From the IMG/VR virus record IMGVR_UViG_3300010935_000123, positions 1 to 40,284 of that record: a stretch of DNA of 40,284 nt; one strand, given 5' to 3'. Positions 12,005 through 20,505 of this stretch are shown piece after piece; within the stretch, counting starts at the first letter, position 1; each line of letters opens with the position of its first letter. The notes beneath the pieces were generated by a model that was not told the DNA's origin, did no database searches, and saw nothing but the letters and a program-made list of their open reading frames with translations. Origin of the DNA: a virus. Both the position numbers and the translations under genes were made by a program.

Positions 12005-14214
12005 AATCAGTCTTAGTACTTCACAATTCCAGAGACGCTGGCTTTATAGGTATCCTAAGGCAGATGCTTGGGAAGCTAGGCATAGACCGTGTGCTAACCT
12101 CAGATACCGCTAAGTCCACTACCGCAATCAACCTACGCGCAGGGTTATATAAAGTAGATGCGGTACTTATTGCCTGCCCTACAGCTATGGCTAACTTGGC
12201 TGGCAATGAATTAACTAGAGCAAGGTCTATTGACCCCGAGATGTGGGCAGGTAGTGTATTCGGAGGAAGGGATGGACTAGAGTATCCAACCATGTTTATA
12301 CTACCCCTGCATTATCTACACACTAAGCCTTGGGGCAGTTTTGTAATGAATCAACATCTTACAAAATTCCTTAGCCCTAGTAATATTAAACCCCTAGAAG
12401 TAGGGGGAGAATATATTGCAGTAGATGATAGCAATACAGAGGAATGCCTAGCACATCTTACAGAGTGCCTCTTGATAGCTGTAGATATTGAAACCGTAAA
12501 CCATATTACAATGGATATGGTAGGGTATTGTGGAATAAAAGCCAATGGTGATATTGTAAGCTATATCGTAACACTAGGGCTACAAGCCACTGAAGCCAAA
12601 TTTGCTTTTATTAAAGCCGCTAATCTATCTAAACCTGTAAAGGTTATGCACAACGGAACCTATGATAACCAATTTTTCGCTAGGTACCAATGCCCTGTAA
12701 ACAATTACACCCTAGACACAGAGTATTTATTCTACTCCGCCTATGCTGAACTTCCTGCATCATTAGCATTCGTGTCTGCGTTCTACAATCCCATAGCTAG
12801 ATATTGGAAACAGATGGTAGATGTTGACCGTGCTAAGTATTGCGCATTGGACTGTTACAATACTCTTATTACAGCTAAACTAATGATGGAGCAACTACCT
12901 GAATATGCGTGGGAGAATTATAAACAACTCTTTCCACTAACTACTGTAGTTCTATACTTTGCTATGCACGGTTTTAAAGTAGATGAAAAGGTTTTAGGTA
13001 AGCTAAAGGAAGATGCAGAAGTAGAGTTAGAAGCTTGCACTAAAGACTTCCATAAGATGTGTGGGGGTACAGAGGTTAACTACTCCTCTCCTAAACAGAT
13101 TAAAGCCCTATTCTATGATGTGCTAAAGGCTAGACCCGTAAAGGTAAAGGGAACCTCTGGAGGAACAGACGCCACCACACTAGCAGCCCTATCCGAACAG
13201 CATCCCCTAATAAGCCGTTTCGTAGATACATTAACTCACCTACGTAAGACAAGAAAAGCTATTAGTACTTATTATACAGCTCCTCTATATCATGGGAGAC
13301 TGTTATACTCCTATCGCATAGACGGTACAGAGACAGGGAGGCTTTCCTGCTCCAAGTCTAACTTTGGTTGGGGTAATAAGAATACTGAAAGCTACGGAGC
13401 ACAAGCCCAGAATATCCCTTCATATATGAAAGCTGCCCTTATACCAGATACTGGATACATGTTAGGAGAGAGTGATAAAAGTCAGTCTGAGGCTAGATGC
13501 GTAGCATATATTGCGAAAGAGCCACTACTCATAGATGCACTAGAGTCAGAAGATGATTTCTATTTAATCTGTGGCAAGCTATTCTTTGGTATTTCTATGG
13601 AAAAGGCTAAAAGCATACGGCAGCTTATTAAGAAAATTATACATGGTTCTAACTATTGTATGGGTGCAGAGACTTTTATCGACTCTGTAAGGAAAGACTT
13701 TGGTGTGGGTATCTTACGAGATGGGCAGCTACTACTAGACAGAAGGAAAAGTGAAACTCTAGTTACTTTTGCCGCTTATCTACTCTCCTTATATAGGCAT
13801 ACATACAACCGCTTACCTAAGTGGTATGATGAAACCAAGATGACCCTGATAACAAAGGGAGAGTTAGTCTCCCCACTAGGCTGGACTAGAAGATTCTTTG
13901 GTGACCCCTATAGTAACAATACCCTTAGAGCGGCGATTGCCCACGCCCCGCAGAACCTTAGTGTAGCAATTATTAACAAATCCCTAGTTCGTGCATTCTG
14001 GCAGTTACAAGTCCCTTCTAATGGAGCCTTTATGTTAATATGTCAAGTGCATGATAGCTTAGTTTACCAAGCAAGAATAGATAAAGCCAACTACTATAAA
14101 GAAGCCTTAAACACTATAATGGATATAGCGATACCTTTTAAGTTTAGCCCTAAACATGATATGCGGATTCCCACAGAAGGAAATCTAGGTACTTGCTGGA
14201 AAGAGTGCCACTAA
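12001..14214 (+). CDS. Family A DNA polymerase with 3'-5' exonuclease, 737 aa
   Basis: Replicative T7-type polymerase. The exonuclease domain has VDIETVNH (D162, E164), a YDNQFF motif (D222) and YCALDCYNT (D284). The polymerase domain has TETGRLS (443-449), motif A SDKSQSEAR (D492), motif B R540-x3-K544-x7-Y552, and motif C VHDSL (D685). Three usual residues differ. The position equal to E. coli Pol I F762 is His548, the Gly after the motif B Tyr is Cys553, and motif C reads HDS rather than HDE. The N-terminal 150 residues match no domain I recognise. The start overlaps the zinc-ribbon gene by ATGA. Confidence 0.93.
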   Translation: MKSVLVLHNSRDAGFIGILRQMLGKLGIDRVLTSDTAKSTTAINLRAGLYKVDAVLIACPTAMANLAGNELTRARSIDPEMWAGSVFGGRDGLEYPTMFILPLHYLHTKPWGSFVMNQHLTKFLSPSNIKPLEVGGEYIAVDDSNTEECLAHLTECLLIAVDIETVNHITMDMVGYCGIKANGDIVSYIVTLGLQATEAKFAFIKAANLSKPVKVMHNGTYDNQFFARYQCPVNNYTLDTEYLFYSAYAELPASLAFVSAFYNPIARYWKQMVDVDRAKYCALDCYNTLITAKLMMEQLPEYAWENYKQLFPLTTVVLYFAMHGFKVDEKVLGKLKEDAEVELEACTKDFHKMCGGTEVNYSSPKQIKALFYDVLKARPVKVKGTSGGTDATTLAALSEQHPLISRFVDTLTHLRKTRKAISTYYTAPLYHGRLLYSYRIDGTETGRLSCSKSNFGWGNKNTESYGAQAQNIPSYMKAALIPDTGYMLGESDKSQSEARCVAYIAKEPLLIDALESEDDFYLICGKLFFGISMEKAKSIRQLIKKIIHGSNYCMGAETFIDSVRKDFGVGILRDGQLLLDRRKSETLVTFAAYLLSLYRHTYNRLPKWYDETKMTLITKGELVSPLGWTRRFFGDPYSNNTLRAAIAHAPQNLSVAIINKSLVRAFWQLQVPSNGAFMLICQVHDSLVYQARIDKANYYKEALNTIMDIAIPFKFSPKHDMRIPTEGNLGTCWKECH

Positions 14215-14225
14215 GGAGCCTACCC

Positions 14226-15491
14226 ATGGCAAGGGAGTTTTTCAATAATTACTTTGAATATATAGGGGATACTGAAAGCCCTGCTATATTTCATAGATGG
14301 AGCATACTATCGTGTGTAGCAGCGTGCTTAGGAAGGCGTTGCCATATTCCGCTAGGTCACTACAAAATCTATCCATCTATGTACACTATGCTAGTGGGGG
14401 TTAGTGGTACAAGGAAGTCCTCCGCAATTAGTAGGGCTTCCAAAGTATTACTAGCCTCTGGCTATGCCCACCTAGCCGCAGATAAGACATCCAAGGACAA
14501 GTTTTTACTTGACCTAATGGATAAGAACCACATAGTAGATAATCTAGCGGGCTTAGAAGATATGCTGATAATGGATACAGTTGCCCATGATGCAGAGGCG
14601 TTCATTCTATCAGAAGACTTCTTAGATTTTCTAGGAGCGAACAATCTAGACTTTATTTCCTTACTAGGAAGGCTATGGGAAGTAAAGGACTCCTATGAGT
14701 ACAGGATAAAGATGGGTATATCTGCAAAGATTGAGCACCCTGTAGTTAACATATTAAGTGTTACAACACCTACGGGATTGGGCATGACGTTTCCACCAGA
14801 GATACTAGGGCAAGGATTTATGTCTAAGCTTATGCTAATATACGGAGAGCCTACAGGTAAAAGGATTAGCTTTCCAAAAGCAGTTGACCCTTCTGTTCTA
14901 AGTAAAGTTACTAAGCCAATAAAGGCTATACTAGCTAGAGGGAAAATAGACTTAGATATTAGCGCATTGGCTAGGGATACCTTAGATACTATATACCAAG
15001 CCAATATAAAATTGCCAGACCCAAGATTTGTAGCGTATGAATCTCGCCGCCATGACCACTTGCTAAAGGTAGTCATGGTTATAGCTTTACTAAGGCAAGC
15101 AGAAGTTACTCACCCCATAGTATCAGTTGACGATGTGCTAATAGCAAATACTATCCTATCCTGTGCAGAGCATCAAATGCCACTAGCTTTAGGAGAGTTT
15201 GGTAAAGGCAAGTTCTCTGATATAGGTAATGCGCTAATGGAAGCACTACATAGAACTAAGAAGCCATTAAGCCTATTAGACCTATGGAAGGTAGTGGCAC
15301 AAGACTTGGGTAGTCAAAACGAGTTAATAGCTATTTTGAGAGGGCTACAGGTATTGGATAAGATACAAGCGGTAAGCATTGAAGGGCAAGACAAGTTCTT
15401 ACCAGTTGTGAAGCACACAAAGAGGGTGGATTCTAGCTTAATAGCTACAGATTTTCTAACCCCTGAAGAAAATGTTATAGGAGGATTATAA
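14226..15491 (+). CDS. DUF3987-like P-loop protein (probable replicative helicase/primase component), 421 aa
   Basis: I start at ATG 14226 after AAGGAG; the ORF can extend to 14193 inside the polymerase gene. The N-terminal FFNNYFEYIGDTESP and IFHRWSILSCVAACLGRR are followed by a Walker A-like GVSGTRKSS (58-66). Later come an acidic LSEDFLDFLG stretch and an NILSVTTPTGL segment, as in DUF3987-type phage proteins. These usually serve as helicases or helicase/primases in phage replication. No separate DnaB or primase is present, so this is the best replicative helicase candidate. No primase motif is obvious. Confidence 0.75.
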   Translation: MAREFFNNYFEYIGDTESPAIFHRWSILSCVAACLGRRCHIPLGHYKIYPSMYTMLVGVSGTRKSSAISRASKVLLASGYAHLAADKTSKDKFLLDLMDKNHIVDNLAGLEDMLIMDTVAHDAEAFILSEDFLDFLGANNLDFISLLGRLWEVKDSYEYRIKMGISAKIEHPVVNILSVTTPTGLGMTFPPEILGQGFMSKLMLIYGEPTGKRISFPKAVDPSVLSKVTKPIKAILARGKIDLDISALARDTLDTIYQANIKLPDPRFVAYESRRHDHLLKVVMVIALLRQAEVTHPIVSVDDVLIANTILSCAEHQMPLALGEFGKGKFSDIGNALMEALHRTKKPLSLLDLWKVVAQDLGSQNELIAILRGLQVLDKIQAVSIEGQDKFLPVVKHTKRVDSSLIATDFLTPEENVIGGL

Positions 15492-15492
15492 T

Positions 15493-15846
15493 ATGGTTAG
15501 AACCTATAGAGGATTTAATCACACGCTACAGAAGGATATGTATGGCGATGTCAGTGATGATGAAAAGCAGCTAACCCTTGGGATAAAGTTTGATAAGGAT
15601 AAGTTAGACTACACGCTAGTACCTTGGGAGTCTATGGAAGATGTAGTAAAAGTCTTAGAACATGGCGCGAAGAAGTATGCTAGGGAGAACTGGAAGCTAG
15701 TCTCACCAGAAAGATATAAGAAGGCAGCAGCTAGGCATATGGTAGCTTGGTTAGGAGGTGAAGATGCAGACCCAGAATCAGGGCTACCTCATACAGCCCA
15801 TGCTATTTGTTGTATGCTATTCTATCAGCACCTAACTAAACACTAA
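15493..15846 (+). CDS. MazZ/DUF5664-like nucleotide pyrophosphohydrolase, 117 aa
   Basis: The motifs KFDKDKLDYTLVPWESMEDV, LEHGAKKYARENW, AARHMVAWLGGEDADPESGLPHTAHA match the DUF5664 family (dATP/dGTP pyrophosphohydrolase, MazG-like all-alpha fold). In cyanophage S-2L the relative MazZ makes dGMP for 2-aminoadenine DNA, but this family is common in phages without that modification. Here no PurZ-like synthetase or DatZ-like HD enzyme is present, so nucleotide-pool adjustment is the safer call. It is the last gene of the + arm, followed by the terminator. Confidence 0.82.
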   Translation: MVRTYRGFNHTLQKDMYGDVSDDEKQLTLGIKFDKDKLDYTLVPWESMEDVVKVLEHGAKKYARENWKLVSPERYKKAAARHMVAWLGGEDADPESGLPHTAHAICCMLFYQHLTKH

Positions 15847-15861
15847 GCTAATACAACAAAA

Positions 15862-15893
15862 CCCTCCTAGTTTCCTAGGAGGGCTTCTTTTTG
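15862..15893. terminator. Bidirectional terminator between convergent arms
   Basis: CCCTCCTAG (15862-15870) and CTAGGAGGG (15875-15883) form a nine-bp stem with a TTTC loop. On the + strand CTTCTTTTTG follows. On the - strand the same stem is followed by TTTTGTTGTA. It sits 15 bases after the last + gene and 15 bases before the stop of the last - gene, so it can stop both arms. Confidence 0.9.
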
Positions 15894-15897
15894 CTTA

Positions 15898-18800
15898 TTA
15901 TCTAGGCAGTAAATCCATAGCTTCTTTTAATCTAGTAGTATCTAGGGAAGCAGTAGTGCCCTTTTCACTTTCTAGATATATCTTATTTACCGCTGCCCTA
16001 AACCCAGACCTGCTACCTCCCATAGCTATATACTTCCTTAAGGCATCCCCTAATGGAGCAGGGTTACCACCTTGTATATTAAGTCTTAGACTCTGCATTA
16101 AAGACTGGCTTGAATGACTATTAGCCGTATTATAGAAGCTAGTCTGATAGCCTAAGTCTCTATCAATCTGTTCTTGGAGAGGGCGGCTACCTAAAGCCCT
16201 AGCAAAGCTAGCCCATCCTGAAGCTTCATTAACCCCTGTATTTGGGTCAACCGTTGCAAACTTTCTATCTATACTATTACCTTGGGCTACATCTGCCGCC
16301 CTCGCAAATGGACGGCTAAGCGTCTGTAACTGTACAGCAGATAGAAAACTATCAGATAGGGTAGCCCCTTGTGAAATGCGTTCTATTGTATTCTGTGCCA
16401 TACCAAGGGCAGCCATAATAGGGGCAGTCCCTGCCAAGGATAATTTTAAGCTACCATCATCTTGTACAGTTAGGGGACTTCTAGCATCCAAAACGCCACG
16501 CGTCCAGAGTGAGGTATGAAACAGAGTACTAGGAGCCCCATATAACAAAGCCTCCGCTTGACTCTTACTCGCTACATTCTCATATATGCTAGAAGTTATA
16601 TCCGCATTATCTGTATTACCATAATGACTACCAATATAATGATTAGTAACATCATAACCTGGCAACGACCTTAGCCCAAACACTCCAGCTTGCACACCCA
16701 TAGTAGCAGCAAACGCCCCCTTATTACCAGTTTCTAAACTACGATATAGCAGTTGTCCCATAGTCCAGACATAGGTTTGAAATAAGCCAATAGCCGCGCC
16801 ACCCGTACCTTGAAACATAGCAGGGCGCATATTAGTATTATAGTTACCCATAGTACGCTTAGTGAATATATCAATGAAGGCTAAACCATCAGAGGATAGC
16901 CATTGACCTGCGCCATGCTGTGCATCATATAGACTACTAGCAGTAGCTGCTGCTACCCTACGGGCATTCTTTTCAGACCAGTCACTAGGGGCAGTTAATA
17001 ATCTAAATACCTTGTTATGCTCTAAGGTAGTAGCGATTTTAGGAGACGCTAGATTACTAGCAATAAAGTCAGTGGTTTCACTAACCTGTGAACTAATAAT
17101 TCCACGCTCCTCTAATATCCCCATATGTTTAGAGAATGCAGGAGAGTAAGCCCTTCTAACCCCTTCCATCATATGCTTCATGCCAGCATAGTTACCAGCG
17201 TGCATCATAGCTTCTGGTAGCGTTGTAATAGCTATAGATAGAGTAGTAATCAAAGGATGAGATAGTTCCAGAAAACGTAATGCTAATGTAGAGGTAAGGA
17301 AACTATTAACAGCTACTGCATCTTGTGCTCTATTCCCTAATTGCTTATAGGCATCTGTTTCAGCCAATGCTTGGTTCAGGCTATGCCAAGGCAACTGGTC
17401 AGCTAATCCCTTATCAGTAAACTCTTTCATTACACGCTCTGCTTGTATAACATCAGCCTTACTATTAGGAGTCTTACCTACTGCCGTTCTACCCTTATCC
17501 CATATCTTACTCATTACAGGTCCAGCTATGCTATCAAGTTTCTCTAGTACATAGTTCAAGCCACCCGTAAACATATCATTAGCCGCCGTTAGCTTATCAT
17601 GTCTAGCTAGTATATTACCGCCAAAGGCTGTCTTCTCTAAGTCAGAATATAAAGTAGACTCAACACCTTGTAGTTCATGCATCTGCCGTAGCAAACCAAT
17701 AGTTTCTGTATTCATTTGTCTAACAGCCTGTCTATTCAACCGCATTAGATGCTGGTTGTTAGCACTAATAAAAGATTCCATTTGTTCATTTCCAGGACTT
17801 ACAGCTTCAAACTGTGCACCAGTCTTAGCCTTATTAAAGTCTGCCACTGTTCTAATCCCTATGGCAGCATGGTCATGTATCTGATTAAACCTCTTAATAT
17901 CATTCTGCTCTGTGATGATAGTACGACTAGGATAAGCAATCTTAGCCTCATTCATTAAAGATTCTAAACCTTTATAGGTAGCAGCAGTTATTAGGCTTGT
18001 AGCCCCTGTCTTTTCATCAATAGCATAGGCAATATAAGCATCCATTAGGTTCTTAGGAGGTAGTACGATACCTTTATTAGCTACCTCACCAATGCCATTG
18101 ACTCCCCTATGAAAGTTAATCAGTTCCCTTGTTTCCATGCTTACAGATTTTTCAAACTCCTGCCAATAGGCAGCTACATTATCAGGCAATACGCCTAAAG
18201 GTTTCTGATTACTATCTAGGATTTGATGGATAGCACCATCCTTATCAATCTTTACCAACTCTTTACCTGAAACAGTTACCATTTCACCATCGCCAATTTG
18301 GGTACTTCTAAGGGCAGCCTCTGTTTTATTCCACGTAACACGCTCAATATCATCTAACTGTATCTTAGCTAGGATAACATTACCTGGATGCACAATATTT
18401 TTAATATTATCCTGTGCCTTCTTCTGCATATAGCCACCGAATGCTACAATCTGCTTAGCCATATCCCCTTGATGTCTTAAAGCCATCTCAGCCGATACAA
18501 ATACATTATCACTATATAGTGCAGGATTAAGGTTTCTTTGCTGTGCTCTAACCCCTTCACCCAACCCACTATTATTTATTGCAATAGAATCTCTTAGCAG
18601 GGTAGAGGTAGTTCCAGCTGCCTGTTGTGCTAGTATATCATTGTTAAGGTTACGTACAGCCATAGCATCCATAGCCGCACCCCGCTCAATGGTAGATTGC
18701 CCTAAAACTGCATCGCCTTTAATAACTGCTAATGCATGATAAGGCTTAATACCCTCAGCATTCAATGGATTTAAGAGTACATTATCTAGCTTAACCCCTG

Positions 18801-20493
18801 CACTTTTAAGCCCCATTTCTTCAATAGCTAACGGGTTAGCATGTAGTCGTAGGGAAACCTCCATAGCCCCCATACCACTACTACGCATCGCACTAGCCTC
18901 TCTTTTTAACCTAGCATCAAAATACGCATCAAATTCCTTAGCTTGTATAGGGGCTTTATTCGACCACTTACCATTATCCAGCCCAGTTTTGTAGTGTAGT
19001 ACTTCAGTGAACGTCTTAGCATCTAATTCCTGTGCACTTCCTATGCCTTTACCCATACTATTAGGGTAAGCTATCAGGGCTTTATGTATCGCATCAAAGT
19101 TATTATGTTGAATTTGTGCAGCCAGTGCAGTATGGTCACTATTATAAGTCTTAGTAATCTTGTTGATACCAGCATCTAGTGACGTAGCTAACTGCCTAGC
19201 TTGGTCTAATCCATAAAGCATACCTGTTCTAGCATCTATCATGCTGGTATTCATAGTGGTATGTAGCATATCTACCACCTGCATCGTAGTTCCTAACTCT
19301 TTAGCTAAATGTCCTGCAGAGGTCTTATCCCATCCAATAGATTGCTCCCTCTTAACAGCCATTACTACCTTACCTACATCCTTAATACCATTACGTAAGG
19401 CTTGTTCTTCTAGTACACTAGCCCCAGCAAAGGAGGCTAAATGGGAGTCAGGATTAAAAGGTGATATGTTCTTAGCCCCTGCTAGTACTGGAGCATCCCC
19501 AATCTTATCTTTAATATGGTTAGCTAAGTCACGCTTAAAGTCATAGCCTACTTTAGCAGCTTCCCCTTGCACTACCTTCAAATCTGCATGGGTTGCCGCA
19601 TCTATTAGCTCTAACTGCCTAGCCTCCTTAACCCTATCCATCTGCTGTCCCCATTGTTGCATACGAGGGTTATCAATACCCTTTAGGTATTCAGCAGCAG
19701 CTTTACGTTGCCCAGATAAGGTAGCCGCTTCCCCTAATGTACCACGTACATCAAAGGGTATATAAGCATGGATATTGCTAACCACTTCATTCTCAACGCT
19801 AGCTACATCCGCAGTAGCCGTTTTATTAGCAGCCAAAGCCCTAGCGATACCAGTAAGTCCCATGTTAGCTACACCCCCAACCGCCATACCTAATGCCAAG
19901 TCTGTGTTAGTGGTATCCTGCAAGGCATAGGATTGGCTCATGACCATATCACTAACTAGGACATTACCCGCCCCTAGAATCCCCATATCTGTGTAGTTAC
20001 TGCGCTTATAATCTTTAAGGGCAGTCTTGTAGGCTTCACTAGCTACACCAGCTTCTTGAGCTACCACTTCCATATGTTGCTTTCTAGCAAGAGTCTTAGC
20101 TAATACATCACCTGTTTCTGTAGCCATAATCTCACCACGACCAAGTAACTTAGCCACAGAGTTAGCCCCCATGGCGCCTAGCTTCCAGCCACCTGCTACC
20201 ATACCTATTAACTGTGTAGCCTGAGGGTGTTTGTGGTAATAATCTGCTGCACTATTAAGCCCCATATCTCCTAGATGCTTAACAAGGTCATCCTCCGACA
20301 TGCTATCATAAGCACCTGTTAGTGACCCTAGGTTATAAAAACTCGCTCCAATATCAGCCGCTACTGCTTCTACGGCTCCTAGCATATTATTTCCTGGTAG
20401 CGCATCAGTTAGAAAATTATTGCTAGTATCTTTACTAGCTTGCCCTTCTAACTGAATCGCACTTAATAGAGTATCTTCATTTGGTATAGCCAT
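15898..20493 (-). CDS. Large internal virion/ejection protein, 1531 aa
   Basis: The largest gene of the window and the last of the late operon. The product is long, helical and rich in Ala, Asn and Gln. Hydrophobic stretches lie in the C-terminal third (LSHPLITTLSIAITTLPEAMMHAG near 1120 and IGLFQTYVWTMGQLLYR near 1280). Its size, position after two other Ala-rich virion proteins and late-operon location fit a T7 gp16-like ejectosome protein that spans the host envelope. I do not see a clear lytic transglycosylase motif at the N-terminus, which T7 gp16 has. AAGGAG precedes the start. Confidence 0.7.
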   Translation of the reverse strand: MAIPNEDTLLSAIQLEGQASKDTSNNFLTDALPGNNMLGAVEAVAADIGASFYNLGSLTGAYDSMSEDDLVKHLGDMGLNSAADYYHKHPQATQLIGMVAGGWKLGAMGANSVAKLLGRGEIMATETGDVLAKTLARKQHMEVVAQEAGVASEAYKTALKDYKRSNYTDMGILGAGNVLVSDMVMSQSYALQDTTNTDLALGMAVGGVANMGLTGIARALAANKTATADVASVENEVVSNIHAYIPFDVRGTLGEAATLSGQRKAAAEYLKGIDNPRMQQWGQQMDRVKEARQLELIDAATHADLKVVQGEAAKVGYDFKRDLANHIKDKIGDAPVLAGAKNISPFNPDSHLASFAGASVLEEQALRNGIKDVGKVVMAVKREQSIGWDKTSAGHLAKELGTTMQVVDMLHTTMNTSMIDARTGMLYGLDQARQLATSLDAGINKITKTYNSDHTALAAQIQHNNFDAIHKALIAYPNSMGKGIGSAQELDAKTFTEVLHYKTGLDNGKWSNKAPIQAKEFDAYFDARLKREASAMRSSGMGAMEVSLRLHANPLAIEEMGLKSAGVKLDNVLLNPLNAEGIKPYHALAVIKGDAVLGQSTIERGAAMDAMAVRNLNNDILAQQAAGTTSTLLRDSIAINNSGLGEGVRAQQRNLNPALYSDNVFVSAEMALRHQGDMAKQIVAFGGYMQKKAQDNIKNIVHPGNVILAKIQLDDIERVTWNKTEAALRSTQIGDGEMVTVSGKELVKIDKDGAIHQILDSNQKPLGVLPDNVAAYWQEFEKSVSMETRELINFHRGVNGIGEVANKGIVLPPKNLMDAYIAYAIDEKTGATSLITAATYKGLESLMNEAKIAYPSRTIITEQNDIKRFNQIHDHAAIGIRTVADFNKAKTGAQFEAVSPGNEQMESFISANNQHLMRLNRQAVRQMNTETIGLLRQMHELQGVESTLYSDLEKTAFGGNILARHDKLTAANDMFTGGLNYVLEKLDSIAGPVMSKIWDKGRTAVGKTPNSKADVIQAERVMKEFTDKGLADQLPWHSLNQALAETDAYKQLGNRAQDAVAVNSFLTSTLALRFLELSHPLITTLSIAITTLPEAMMHAGNYAGMKHMMEGVRRAYSPAFSKHMGILEERGIISSQVSETTDFIASNLASPKIATTLEHNKVFRLLTAPSDWSEKNARRVAAATASSLYDAQHGAGQWLSSDGLAFIDIFTKRTMGNYNTNMRPAMFQGTGGAAIGLFQTYVWTMGQLLYRSLETGNKGAFAATMGVQAGVFGLRSLPGYDVTNHYIGSHYGNTDNADITSSIYENVASKSQAEALLYGAPSTLFHTSLWTRGVLDARSPLTVQDDGSLKLSLAGTAPIMAALGMAQNTIERISQGATLSDSFLSAVQLQTLSRPFARAADVAQGNSIDRKFATVDPNTGVNEASGWASFARALGSRPLQEQIDRDLGYQTSFYNTANSHSSQSLMQSLRLNIQGGNPAPLGDALRKYIAMGGSRSGFRAAVNKIYLESEKGTTASLDTTRLKEAMDLLPR

Positions 20494-20505
20494 GTGCTTA
20501 TCTCC

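Noticed and set aside
15493-15846. Evidence for a 2-aminoadenine (Z) genome
   Set aside because: Only a MazZ/DUF5664-like gene is present. PurZ and DatZ signatures were not seen, and this family is common in ordinary phages.
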